The translations under genes and the position numbers were made by a program. This document shows positions 17,327 through 25,894 of a DNA stretch of 64,000 nt, one piece after another. Position 1 is the first letter of the stretch, and each line of letters opens with the position of its first letter. This DNA comes from Serinicoccus profundi. GTDB taxonomy: Bacteria; Actinomycetota; Actinomycetes; Actinomycetales; Dermatophilaceae. The notes beneath the pieces are model-generated. The model was given only the letters and a program-made list of their open reading frames with translations, made no database searches and was not told where the DNA came from. Where the stretch lies: positions 62,001-126,000 of the forward strand of contig NZ_CP042862.1 of the NCBI RefSeq assembly GCF_008001015.1, in the 5' to 3' direction.

Positions 17327-18241
17327 ATGCTTCGCGTCGCCTCCGTCAACATCAACGGCATCCGGGCCAGCCGCCGACGCGGCCTGGGGGACTGGATGGC
17401 CGCCCGCGACTGCGACGTCCTTACCTTCCAGGAGGTCCGGTGCACCCTCGCCGACCTGCCGGAGGACGCCTTCGGCGGCTACCACGCGGCCTACGACCCC
17501 GGGTCGGTCGCCGGCCGCAACGGCGTCGCCGTCCTCACCCGCCGAGCACCTGCGGCGGTGCGCACCTGGGGAGCCGACGTGCTGCTGCGGGGGCCGGGGG
17601 AACGGCATACCTCGGTGGTGGCGGCGCAGGTGCCCACCCTCGCCCGCGGCATCTCGAGGTATGCCGGTGAGGGGCGCTACCTCGAGGTGGACCTGGCCGA
17701 CGCTCCCCTGACGGTGGCGGCGCTCTACCTGCCCAAGGGTGGGCTGCCCGCTCACCTGCAGAAGCCGGGGCGACAGCGCCAGGCCCCGGACGGCGGCGCG
17801 AGGTATGAGCGCAAGATGCACTTCCTCGACGCCTTCGCCCGGCAGCTCGGGCGGGCCCGGCGGGAGGCCCGGGCGCGAGGCCGGGACTTCCTGCTCACCG
17901 GCGACCTCAACCTCGCGCACACCCGGCTCGACGTCGCCGCATGGCGCCGCAACCAGCAGTCGGAGGGTTTCCTGCCGGAGGAACGGGCCTGGCTCGACGC
18001 CCAGCTCTCACCACGGACCCTCGTGGACGTCGTCCGGCACCTGCACCCTGCCGAGCCCGGCCCCTACTCGTGGTGGTCCTGGCTCGGTCAGGCGTATGCC
18101 AAGGACGCCGGGTGGCGGATCGACTACCACCTCGCCACGCCGGGCCTGGCCCGCACCGCGGCGCGGGCGGAGGTGGACCGGGAGCACGCGGGCGTCCGGC
18201 TCTCCGACCACGCCCCGGTCGTCGTGGACTACGAGGGCTGA
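17327..18241 (+). CDS. xthA: Exodeoxyribonuclease III (AP endonuclease)
   Basis: The 304-residue protein is a typical EEP-fold ExoIII: RVASVNINGIRA (Asn), DVLTFQEVR (Glu), YLPKGGL, FLLTGDLNLAH (Asp, Asn), SWWSWLGQAYAKDAGWRIDYHLA and LSDHAPVVVDYEG (Asp-His). It should cleave DNA 5' to abasic sites and trim 3' blocked ends in base excision repair. It shares a 62-bp divergent region with the DUF5709 gene and has a leaderless-type promoter. Confidence 0.9.
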   Translation: MLRVASVNINGIRASRRRGLGDWMAARDCDVLTFQEVRCTLADLPEDAFGGYHAAYDPGSVAGRNGVAVLTRRAPAAVRTWGADVLLRGPGERHTSVVAAQVPTLARGISRYAGEGRYLEVDLADAPLTVAALYLPKGGLPAHLQKPGRQRQAPDGGARYERKMHFLDAFARQLGRARREARARGRDFLLTGDLNLAHTRLDVAAWRRNQQSEGFLPEERAWLDAQLSPRTLVDVVRHLHPAEPGPYSWWSWLGQAYAKDAGWRIDYHLATPGLARTAARAEVDREHAGVRLSDHAPVVVDYEG

Positions 18242-18372
18242 CCGGTGGGCTGGAGGGCCTGCTGTCGGTGGGCTGGGGGCCCTGCTGACCGGTGGGCCGG
18301 GGGGCCCGCTGTCGGTGGGCTGGGCGCCTCGGGTGCCTGCTGTCGGTGGGCTGGGCGCCTCGGGTGCCTGCT
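18241..18372. repeat. GC-rich minisatellite, about five units
   Basis: Units built on GGTGGGCTGG...GCCTGCT follow directly after the exonuclease III stop. The last two are exact 31-bp tandem copies (18311-18341 and 18342-18372, starting GTCGGTGGGCTGGGCGCCTC), and the three earlier units are shorter and diverged. The remaining 210 bp to 18582 holds no gene that I can support. Confidence 0.8.
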
Positions 18373-18582
18373 GCTCCCCACGCTCGCGCTCGCCTCGCCG
18401 AACGTCAGGTCTCGCAGGTCACACGCGCACCAGACCGCCAGGAAATCAGCCTGTGCCGGAGATATGCGAGGCGCAGATCCTTTCTTCCTGGCAGGTCGTG
18501 ACAGGTGTGACGAAAGCGGCCGCCGAGACCGCCTGAGGGGCCATCGACCAGCGACGTACTCGGTCAGAGACGGCGAGGGCCT

Positions 18583-20433
18583 TCAGGTCGCGAGGTGGTG
18601 CACGTAGCACCACCGCCAGCCCTCCCCGGGCTCGGCCGACTGCATCACCGGGTGCCCGGTCTCCTGGAAGTGGGCGGTGGCGTGCTGACCTGCGGAGGAG
18701 TCGCAGCAGCCGACCTGGCCGCACTCCAGGCACCGGCGCAGGGCGACGACCTCGCGACCCTCGCGGGCGCACGGCTCGCACCGGGGGTTCTCGACGCGGG
18801 GTGCGCGGGGGTATGCCGTGAGCTCGGCGCACTGGAGGTGGCCGTCGCTGCCGGTCGCCCGGATGTCCTGCCGGGCGGTCGTCGAGGTGTCGATCATCGA
18901 TTCCTCGAGGTCGAGCATGCCGAGCACCTGCCGCACGACCGGCGAGGGGACCTTGCCCTTGGCGCGGATGTGCAGGATGCGCTCGCGCTCGGCGGCGATC
19001 ATCGCGCGCCGGAGCTCGGCATACGCGTCGGACGGCGTCTGCTGGCCCTCGGTCGTCGACAGCTGCTCCCACGCGGCGAAGGTGCGCTGGTCCAGGCGCT
19101 GGCGGATGGTGCGGGCGACCTCGGCGGTCTGCGGCGTCTCCAGCTCGTCGAGGCGCTCCAGCCCCACGGTCGCGGCCTGCTGGAGGAGCGTCGCCCGCGC
19201 GAGGGCGTCGTCGGCCGGGTCCGGGGGGCGCACCCGCAGGACCCGGGTGAGCGCGGGGAGGGTGAGGCCCTGCAGGAGCAGGGTGCCCGCCACCACGGTG
19301 AGCGCGACGAGCAGGAGGAGGTCACGGTAGGGGGCGTCCTCGGGCAGGATGAAGGCGCCCGCGAGGGTGACGACGCCGCGCATCCCGGCCCAGCCGATGA
19401 GCGTGGTCTCCGCGAGCCCGGCCGGCTCGCGGCGCTCCCCCAGCCGGCTGCCGAGCAGCGGGCGGGTGAGGTGGACCCAGGCCATCCGGACCGCGATCAC
19501 CGTAGCCAGCGTCGCGAGGCAAACGGTGAAGATCGTGCTCAGCGGGAGGTCGGAGCCGGAGAGGTCCTCGACAATCCACCGGGCCTGGAGGCCGATGAGG
19601 AGGAAGACGACATTCTCCAGCAGGAAGGAGATGGTGCTCCACGTCGTGCTCTCCACGATCCGGCCCCGGGCGGTCTGCAGGGCGAGGGACCGGTGGCTGA
19701 GCAGCAGCCCGACGACGACCACGCTGAAGACCCCGGACGCGCCCAGCTCCTCGGCGATCAGGTAGGCGGCGAAGGGCGTGACGAAGGAGACCGCCGTGTC
19801 GAGCAGCGGGTCGTGCAGGCGCCGCCGGACCCAGGCGACGACCCGGAAGACGATGAGCCCGATGAGCACCCCCCCGCCCGCGGCGAGGAGGAAGTCGCCC
19901 GCCACACCGGTGGCGGTCACCCCACCCGCCATCGCGGCGATCGCGGTGCGCAGGGCCACCAGCGCGGTCGCGTCGTTGAGCAGCGACTCGCCCTCGAGCA
20001 CCGAGACGACCCGTCGTGGCAGCCCGATCCGTCGGCCGACGGCGGTGGCCGCCACGGCGTCGGGCGGGGCGACGATGGCTCCGATCGCGAGCGCGACCGG
20101 CCAGCCGATGTCGGGCAGCAGGGCCATCATCACCGCGGCGACCGCGAGCATCGTCACGACCACGGCCGCGACCGAGAGCAGCATGATCGGGCGCAGGTTG
20201 GCCTTGAGGTCGACGAGCGAGGTCGACAGGGAGGCGGTGTAGAGCAGGGGAGGCAGCAGCCCGATGAGCACGATCTCCGGCGACAGGTGGATCTCGGGCA
20301 CGCCGGGCACGAAGGACAGCGCGATGCCGACGACGGTGAGCAACAACGGGGCCGGCGCTCCCAGGCGCGCGGACAGCGCCTCGCCCGCGATGACCACGAT
20401 CGCGAGCAGCACCAGCACGATGGCGATCTCCAC
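18583..20433 (-). CDS. NhaP-type Na+/H+ antiporter with C-terminal UBP zinc finger
   Basis: I start at the GTG at 20433 (MEIAIVLVLLAIV), with GAGGGGAG 11 nt upstream; an ATG at 20469 would add 12 residues. Residues 1-410 form 11-12 membrane spans of the CPA1 antiporter fold, with the ion-binding type segment AIGAIVAPPDAVAATAVG and a later SLLNDATALVAL. A cytoplasmic helical region follows (about 430-540). The last 85 residues are a UBP-type zinc finger: CAEL...CEPC...CLECGQVGCCDSSAGQHATAHFQETGHPV, with all Cys/His ligands. The transporter should exchange Na+ or K+ for H+; the finger may be a regulatory sensor. 616 residues. Confidence 0.88.
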   Translation of the reverse strand: MEIAIVLVLLAIVVIAGEALSARLGAPAPLLLTVVGIALSFVPGVPEIHLSPEIVLIGLLPPLLYTASLSTSLVDLKANLRPIMLLSVAAVVVTMLAVAAVMMALLPDIGWPVALAIGAIVAPPDAVAATAVGRRIGLPRRVVSVLEGESLLNDATALVALRTAIAAMAGGVTATGVAGDFLLAAGGGVLIGLIVFRVVAWVRRRLHDPLLDTAVSFVTPFAAYLIAEELGASGVFSVVVVGLLLSHRSLALQTARGRIVESTTWSTISFLLENVVFLLIGLQARWIVEDLSGSDLPLSTIFTVCLATLATVIAVRMAWVHLTRPLLGSRLGERREPAGLAETTLIGWAGMRGVVTLAGAFILPEDAPYRDLLLLVALTVVAGTLLLQGLTLPALTRVLRVRPPDPADDALARATLLQQAATVGLERLDELETPQTAEVARTIRQRLDQRTFAAWEQLSTTEGQQTPSDAYAELRRAMIAAERERILHIRAKGKVPSPVVRQVLGMLDLEESMIDTSTTARQDIRATGSDGHLQCAELTAYPRAPRVENPRCEPCAREGREVVALRRCLECGQVGCCDSSAGQHATAHFQETGHPVMQSAEPGEGWRWCYVHHLAT

Positions 20434-20437
20434 GGAG

Positions 20438-20479
20438 TCAGTGTCTCCCCTCAGGCGCGTGAACGACATACCGAGACAT
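20438..20479 (-). CDS. Possible 13-residue leader peptide before the antiporter gene
   Basis: An ATG at 20479 with a near-ideal AAAGGTGA ribosome site encodes MSRYVVHAPEGRH and stops 4 nt before the antiporter's GTG. It is the only start here with a strong ribosome site, and the close spacing would let terminating ribosomes reinitiate at the GTG. It could instead be chance; conservation of the mini-frame in relatives would decide. Confidence 0.35.
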   Translation of the reverse strand: MSRYVVHAPEGRH

Positions 20480-20567
20480 GAATCACCTTTCACGTTAGGG
20501 TCGGTGGCGGGACGGAGCGACCCACGCCGACACCGTCGTCGGCACCGACGACCTGGAGGTCCCACCC

Positions 20568-21929
20568 ATGAGGAAGTCACGCACCGGTATGCCGACGCTC
20601 GCGCTCGGAGGCGCCCTCGCCGCCGCCCTGGCGCTCGGAGCACCCGTCGCGCTCACCTCACCCGAGGCGGAGGCGCTCGCCTGCGAGCCACCGTTCGACA
20701 CCCTGCCCGGTTGCGACGGCGGCGGTAGTGCTGCGGAGGGGTGGGTGACCGAGTCGATCGCGGGGATGTCGGTGCGCCTCTACGTGCCGCAGACCGCCCC
20801 GACGGCAGGGTCGGGCCGGGCGCTCATGGTCAGTCTCCACGGGTGCGCGCAGACCGCGTCGACGCTGCAGGCCGGCGCCAACTGGCAGGCGACCGCCGAC
20901 GAGTACGGCATGGTGGTCGCCCTGCCGGACGCCCCGAACGGCGGCGTCATCTTCGGCTGCTGGGACTACTACGACAGCAACCACTCGCGCACCAACCCGG
21001 CCCGCCACGACGACAACCTGCTCGACCTCGTCGACGACCTCACGGCGCGCCCCGGGCTCGGCCTCGACGCCGACCAGGTCTACCTGTCAGGCCTGTCCTC
21101 CGGTGGCGGGCAGACGATGGTCATGGGGTGTCTCGCGCCGGACGTCTTCGCCGGGATCGGCATCAACGCCGGGCCGACCGTGGGCACCTCCTCCTCCCAG
21201 ATCTCCTCGGTCTCGACGACGAAGGCCGCGGGGACGAGCACGTGCACGGGCTTCGCCGGCGCGGCCGCCGGGGCCTTCGACACCCAGCTCACCTCGGTCG
21301 TCTACGGCAACAACGACGGCACCGTCGCGCCGGGCTACAACACGCTCAACGGCCAGATCATGGCCGGGATCTACGGCGCCTCGACGACGAGCACCCAGAG
21401 CCTGGCCGGGGTGCCGGGCAGCAACACCGCGGGGAGCGCGACGATCTATGCCGATGCCGCGGGGCCGCGGGTCTCGGTCGTGCAGAACACCGGCCTCGGG
21501 CACAACTGGCCGGCCGGCGAGGGGCCGGGCGGGGCCTACATCTCGACCAACAGCATCGACTACCCCGCCTACGTCACGGACTTCTTCTTCGACCACAACC
21601 GGCGCGTCGACGCCGGTGGCGACCCGACCGACCCCGACCCCACCGACCCCGACCCCACCGACCCCGACCCCACCGACCCCGACCCGACCGACCCCGACCC
21701 GACGGACCCGACCGACCCTGACCCGACCGACCCGGAGGGGCCGTGGTGCGGCACGGCGACCAATGCCGAGCACCAGGCGGCGGGCCGCGCGATCAACTAC
21801 GGCGTGCACCCCTACAACCCCTACTACGCCGTGGGCAGCAGCGACTACCTCGGCCAGGGTGACGGCACGACGAGCACGTTGATCGAGACCTCCGAGGGGG
21901 TCTTCGACGCGGTGACCGCCTGCCCCTGA
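20568..21929 (+). CDS. Secreted PHB-depolymerase-family esterase with PTDPD repeat linker
   Basis: The ATG follows TGGAGGT. A signal peptide of about 38 residues leads into a family 1 esterase (LpqC/PHB depolymerase) domain: RALMVSLHGCAQTA (oxyanion), GLSSGGGQTMVMGCLAP (lipase box, nucleophile Ser), YGNNDGTVAPGY (Asp) and NTGLGHNWPAGEG (His). A linker of about ten Asp-Pro-Thr-Asp-Pro repeats (21625-21737) joins a C-terminal domain of about 65 residues (CGTATNAEHQAAGRA...YAVGSSDYLGQ) of the type that binds polymer or is a small CBM-like module. It should hydrolyse polyesters or acetylated/feruloylated polysaccharides outside the cell. 453 residues. Confidence 0.87.
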   Translation: MRKSRTGMPTLALGGALAAALALGAPVALTSPEAEALACEPPFDTLPGCDGGGSAAEGWVTESIAGMSVRLYVPQTAPTAGSGRALMVSLHGCAQTASTLQAGANWQATADEYGMVVALPDAPNGGVIFGCWDYYDSNHSRTNPARHDDNLLDLVDDLTARPGLGLDADQVYLSGLSSGGGQTMVMGCLAPDVFAGIGINAGPTVGTSSSQISSVSTTKAAGTSTCTGFAGAAAGAFDTQLTSVVYGNNDGTVAPGYNTLNGQIMAGIYGASTTSTQSLAGVPGSNTAGSATIYADAAGPRVSVVQNTGLGHNWPAGEGPGGAYISTNSIDYPAYVTDFFFDHNRRVDAGGDPTDPDPTDPDPTDPDPTDPDPTDPDPTDPTDPDPTDPEGPWCGTATNAEHQAAGRAINYGVHPYNPYYAVGSSDYLGQGDGTTSTLIETSEGVFDAVTACP

Positions 21930-21930
21930 G

Positions 21931-21956
21931 GCCGCCCGCTCCCCCCGGGGGGCGGC
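21931..21956 (+). terminator. GC-rich hairpin after the esterase gene
   Basis: GCCGCCC (21931-21937) pairs with GGGCGGC (21950-21956), with CCCCCCGGGGGG at its core (21941-21952). It lies 1 nt after the esterase stop and lacks a T-run, as is common in actinobacteria. Confidence 0.55.
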
Positions 21957-21995
21957 ACGCCGCTGGGCGACATAGACTCGGGGCAGGTTCTGGAC

Positions 21996-22018
21996 CGGTC
22001 CCGGTCGAGGCGGGACCG
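21996..22018. promoter_or_regulatory. Inverted repeat upstream of the carotenoid operon
   Basis: CGGTCCC (21996-22002) and GGGACCG (22012-22018) form a perfect 7-bp dyad with a 9-nt spacer, 17 bp before the idi-crtE start. A TAGACT -10-like hexamer lies at about 21973-21978, so the dyad falls just downstream of the likely transcription start, where a repressor would act. The regulator is unknown. Confidence 0.4.
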
Positions 22019-22035
22019 TGTCCCTAGGAGCGTGG

Positions 22036-23712
22036 ATGACCGGAGAAGAGCGTGGTCGGGTGCGGCATACCCCCCCCGACGACGAGGTCGTGCTGGTCGA
22101 TGACGACGCACGGCCGGTCGGGACGGCCCGGCGTCTCACGGTCCACGACGAGGACACCCCGCTGCACCTAGCCTTCTCCCTCTACCTCTTCGACCGCGAG
22201 GGGCGTGTCCTGCTCACCCGGCGGGCCCTCACCAAGAAGACGTGGCCCGGGGTGTGGACCAACGCCTGCTGCGGGCACCCGCGGCCCGGTGAGGCCGATG
22301 CCGACGCCGTCCGGCGTCGGCTCGGGGAGGAGCTGAGAGTGCGCGTCGAGAGCCTCTCGGTGGCGATCCCCGAGTTCCGCTACCGCGCCGTCGACGCGAG
22401 CGGCATCGTCGAGCACGAGATCTGCCCCGTCTTCGTCGGCACCGTCGCCGACGACCTCGACCCCGACCCCGCAGAGGTCGCCGAGCACGCCTGGGTCGCC
22501 TGGGAGAGCCTGGTGGCGACCGTGCGAGCCACGCCGCACCTGCTCAGCCCGTGGGCGGCGCAGCAGGTCCTCCTGCTCGAGGCCGAGCGCGGCAGGTTGC
22601 CCCTCGGGCCCCCGCGGAGCGACCAGGAGCAGCCCGCGCCGGGCGTCGAGGACACCCTGACCAGGATCGGTGAGCTCATCGACCGGGAGTGCGCCTGGAC
22701 CGAGCAGATGTGGGCTGGGCTCGCCGCGGCCGGTCCGGTCGACCTCCTGTCACCGGATCCCGGTGACCTGCCCACCTGGCTGCGCCGGACCCTCGCCTCG
22801 GGCGGCAAGCGGCTGCGGCCGCGGATGTGCCACTGGGGCTTCGTCGCGACGGGGGGCCGCGGGGGTACACCCGCGCACGACCACGTCGTCCGCGCGGGCG
22901 CCGCGCTGGAGGTGCTGCACGCCTTCGCCCTCATCCACGACGACGTCATGGACGAGTCGGTGCTGCGGCGGGGGACGCCCGCCGCGCACGTCGTCGCAGG
23001 CACCGCCCACCGGGAGGCCGGCGCCCGCGGTGACGCCGGGCGCTTCGGGGACAACCTGGCGATCCTGCTCGGCGACCTGGCCCACGCGGTCGCGGACCGG
23101 CTCGTCGTGCCGCTCCCGCCCGTCCTGCGCGACTGCTGGTATGAGCTCAACCTGGAGCTCCTCGCCGGGCAGCGGGCGGATCTCACCGGCGCGGCAGCCG
23201 GGCGCCGCGACGCCGGTCACGCCCGCGACGTGGCGGCGCTGAAGTCCGGTGCCTACACGATCGAGCGGCCGCTGCGGCTGGGCGCCATGGCGGCCGGGGC
23301 GGACCCACGTCAGCAGGAGGTGCTCGGCTCCTACGGGCGGCACCTGGGGCGGGCCTTCGCCTGGCGTGACGACGTCCTCGGGGTGTGGGGCGAGGATGCG
23401 GTGACGGGCAAGCCGTCCGACGACGACCTCCGGGAGGGCAAGGCCACGATGATCTGGGTGCTGGGTGCGCAGCGTCTGACCGGCGCCGCCGCAGAGGTGA
23501 TGGACCGGGTCACGACCGAGCGGGCCCGGCCGGACGACGTGCGCGTGCTGCGCAGGATGCTGGAGGAGGCAGGCGTGCGTGAGGAGATGGAACGTCGGAT
23601 CGCCGAGGAGGCCGCGGCCGCGCAGGAGGCGCTGGACGTCGACTGCCTGAGCGAAGAAGCTTTGGTCGGGCTGCGCGACGAGGCCCGCGCGATTGCCTGG
23701 CGCGACGCATGA
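22036..23712 (+). CDS. idi-crtE: Fused isopentenyl-diphosphate isomerase and geranylgeranyl diphosphate synthase
   Basis: The ATG at 22036 has AGGAG 5 nt upstream. Residues 1-190 are a type I (Nudix) IPP isomerase with TNACCGHP (75-82, active Cys), the Nudix stretch AVRRRLGEEL (91-100) and EHEICPVF (126-133, active Glu). A 15-residue linker precedes residues 205-558, a polyprenyl synthetase with GGKRLRP (256-262), the first Asp-rich motif DDVMD (302-306), KSGAYTIERP and the second Asp region WRDDVLGVWG (443-452). The fusion should both make DMAPP from IPP and condense these to GGPP, the entry to carotenoids. There is no stop or frameshift between the halves. It overlaps crtI by ATGA. 558 residues. 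Confidence 0.93.
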   Translation: MTGEERGRVRHTPPDDEVVLVDDDARPVGTARRLTVHDEDTPLHLAFSLYLFDREGRVLLTRRALTKKTWPGVWTNACCGHPRPGEADADAVRRRLGEELRVRVESLSVAIPEFRYRAVDASGIVEHEICPVFVGTVADDLDPDPAEVAEHAWVAWESLVATVRATPHLLSPWAAQQVLLLEAERGRLPLGPPRSDQEQPAPGVEDTLTRIGELIDRECAWTEQMWAGLAAAGPVDLLSPDPGDLPTWLRRTLASGGKRLRPRMCHWGFVATGGRGGTPAHDHVVRAGAALEVLHAFALIHDDVMDESVLRRGTPAAHVVAGTAHREAGARGDAGRFGDNLAILLGDLAHAVADRLVVPLPPVLRDCWYELNLELLAGQRADLTGAAAGRRDAGHARDVAALKSGAYTIERPLRLGAMAAGADPRQQEVLGSYGRHLGRAFAWRDDVLGVWGEDAVTGKPSDDDLREGKATMIWVLGAQRLTGAAAEVMDRVTTERARPDDVRVLRRMLEEAGVREEMERRIAEEAAAAQEALDVDCLSEEALVGLRDEARAIAWRDA

Positions 23713-25202
23713 GCCACGTCATCGTCATCGGCGCCGGCCTGAGCGGTCTGGCCGCAGCGTGCCACCTTGTCGGCGACGGTCACCGGGTCACGGTGGTGGA
23801 GCGCGAGGACGTGCCCGGTGGGCGGGCCGGACGACTCACCCGCGACGGCTTCACCTTCGACACCGGCCCGACCGTGCTGACCATGCCGGACCTCATCGAC
23901 CGGCCGCTGCGGGCGGCGGGCTCGAGCCTCGCGGAGCGGCTGGACCTCCAGCTGCTCGACCCGGCATACCTCGGCTTCTTCGCCGACGGGAGCACCCTGC
24001 AGGTGCGCCACGGGCACGAGGCGATGCGCGCGGAGATCCACCGCGAGTGCGGCAGCCTGGACGCGGCGGCCTTCGACGAGTTCGTCATCTGGCTGCGCCG
24101 GCTCTACCTCGCGGAGATGGGGTCGTTCATCGACCGCAACTTCGACCGCCCGACCGACCTGCTGGCCAACCCGCGCGCCGCGGCCACGCTGCTGCGCATG
24201 GGCGGCTTCGGGCGTCTCGGGCCGATGATCCGGCGCCGGTTCCGCGACGAGCGGCTGCACCGGCTCTTCTCGTTCCAGGCGATGTATGCCGGTCTCGCAC
24301 CCGACGACGCGTTGTCCATCTACGCGGTCATCACCTACATGGACTCCATCGAGGGCGTCTACTTCCCGCGCGGAGGGATGCGCGCCGTCCCCGACGCCCT
24401 CGCCGGGGCGGCCGCGGACGCCGGGGCCGAGTTCCGCTACGGCACGTCGGTCAGCGAGCTGGTGCGCGACTCCTCGGGCCGGGTGCGGGGAGTGGCGACC
24501 GACGACGGCGAGCAACTCGCTGCCGACGCGGTCGTGTGCACGGTCGACCTGCCCACGGCATACCGCTGGTGGTTGCCCGATGTGCGGCCGCCGCGGGCCG
24601 TGGGCGGACTCCTGGGCGGCGACTACTCCCCGTCGTGCGTGGTGTGGCACCTGGGCGTCAAGGGCGTGCCGGAGGGCAAGGCGCACCACAACATCCACTT
24701 CGGGCACGAGTGGTCCGGGGCCTTCGATGACCTCCTCAAGCGCGGCACCCTGATGCGCGACCCGTCCCGCCTGGTCACCGTGCACTCCCTCGACGACCCG
24801 GAGGCCGCGCCCGAGGGCCACAGCACCCTCTACGTCCTCGAGCCGGTGCCCAACCTGGACGTGGGCTCCCTCGACTGGGAGTCGGCGTCGGCGCGGGAGT
24901 CGATGCGGGAGCGGCTGCTGACCTTCCTGCAGGACGCGGGCTATCCCACCGAGATCGTCACCGAGGAGCTCGTCACGCCGGCCGACTGGCAGGCGCAGGG
25001 TATGGCGGCCGGCACCCCCTTCGCGCTCGCCCATACCTTCCCGCAGACCGGGCCGTTCCGGCCCGGCAACGTCGACCGGCGCGTGCAGGGCCTGGTCTTC
25101 GCCGGGTCCGGGACGGTGCCCGGCGTGGGCGTGCCCATGGTGCTGCCGTCGGGCCGGCTGGCAGCGCAGCGGGTCAGCCAGATGCTGGGTCATCCGGCCT
25201 GA
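23709..25202 (+). CDS. crtI: Phytoene desaturase
   Basis: The 497-residue flavoprotein starts with the FAD-binding dinucleotide fold (VIVIGAGLSGLAAACHLVGDGHRVTVVEREDVPGGRAGR), has FDTGPTVLTMPDLI, YFPRGGMRAVPDALA and the C-terminal bacterial-type desaturase signature GLVFAGSGTVPGVGVPMVLPSGRLAAQRV. It converts phytoene to lycopene at the membrane. Its start overlaps the idi-crtE stop by 4 nt, so the two are translationally coupled. The accessory island begins directly after its stop, separating it from crtB. Confidence 0.95.
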   Translation: MSHVIVIGAGLSGLAAACHLVGDGHRVTVVEREDVPGGRAGRLTRDGFTFDTGPTVLTMPDLIDRPLRAAGSSLAERLDLQLLDPAYLGFFADGSTLQVRHGHEAMRAEIHRECGSLDAAAFDEFVIWLRRLYLAEMGSFIDRNFDRPTDLLANPRAAATLLRMGGFGRLGPMIRRRFRDERLHRLFSFQAMYAGLAPDDALSIYAVITYMDSIEGVYFPRGGMRAVPDALAGAAADAGAEFRYGTSVSELVRDSSGRVRGVATDDGEQLAADAVVCTVDLPTAYRWWLPDVRPPRAVGGLLGGDYSPSCVVWHLGVKGVPEGKAHHNIHFGHEWSGAFDDLLKRGTLMRDPSRLVTVHSLDDPEAAPEGHSTLYVLEPVPNLDVGSLDWESASARESMRERLLTFLQDAGYPTEIVTEELVTPADWQAQGMAAGTPFALAHTFPQTGPFRPGNVDRRVQGLVFAGSGTVPGVGVPMVLPSGRLAAQRVSQMLGHPA

Positions 25203-25254
25203 CTGTGGGTCTGCCCGTACCGTCGTATGAGACCGAGCGTGCGCATCATGGGGC

Positions 25255-25260
25255 TAGCGT
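25255..25260 (+). promoter_or_regulatory. -10 hexamer TAGCGT of a leaderless promoter (vapB remnant)
   Basis: TAGCGT ends 6 nt before the ATG at 25267, with no Shine-Dalgarno sequence. The arrangement is the same as at exonuclease III, crtB and pxpA. Confidence 0.5.
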
Positions 25261-25266
25261 GAGGCC

Positions 25267-25867
25267 ATGAGGACGACGATCACCTTGAGTGATGATGTCG
25301 CGGCGGAGGTCGAGCGACTTCGTCGCGAGCGTGGCGTGGGCCCGAGCGAGGTGGTCAACGCGCTCGCCCGCCGAGGCATGGCCGCCGCCGACACGCCAGC
25401 GCCGCGCTACGAGCACCACTCGACCAAGCTCGGCCTCAAGGTGGACGTCCGCAACATCGGCGAGGTCCTCGACCTGCTCGACGAGGAGAGCCCCTACGTC
25501 AACCGCGCCGCGACCTGGCTCACACGCCCTCGCGGGGCACGAGCGTGTCGGACTCCCCTGGCAGACCATCGGCTCTTTTCTCCGGATCTCCACCCACCCG
25601 CGGATCGCTCAGAGCCCACTCTCGGCCGGTGCGGCGCAGAGGTACGTGGACCGCTGGCTCGCTGCTCCGCCGGTGTGGGTGCCGCCAGCCACGGCACGGA
25701 TGGTGGCTGCGTATGCGCAGCTGTCGGAGGCTCACCACGTCACCGGAAACCTGGTCCCGGATGCACAGTTGGCTGCTCAGGCCCTCGAGTTCGGCGTCGC
25801 CGTGGTCTCGTCCACTCGACACGGCCCATCCCTCAGGCGTCGGATGCGCTGGCCGGCCCCCACCTAG
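25267..25867 (+). pseudogene. Broken VapBC: RHH antitoxin fused to a frameshifted PIN toxin
   Basis: The frame from 25267 gives a ribbon-helix-helix antitoxin (MRTTITLSDDVAAEVERLRR...SEVVNALARRGM, then LGLKVDVRNIGEVLDLLDE). It runs directly into PIN sequence (EESPYVNRAATWL) without the antitoxin stop or the PIN start with its first Asp, so an internal deletion joined the two genes. At 25520-25530 the frame shifts by one base, and the rest of the PIN domain (HALAGHERVGLPWQTIGSFL...GNLVPDAQLAAQALEFG) continues in the second frame to 25867. The toxin lacks its first catalytic Asp and is frameshifted, so it should be dead. Confidence 0.75.
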
Positions 25868-25894
25868 CCGCATGCGGCATGTCCGGATGATTGT

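Noticed and set aside
21625-21737. Short DNA repeats as a separate element
   Set aside because: They are the coding sequence of the Asp-Pro-Thr-Asp-Pro linker in the secreted esterase.
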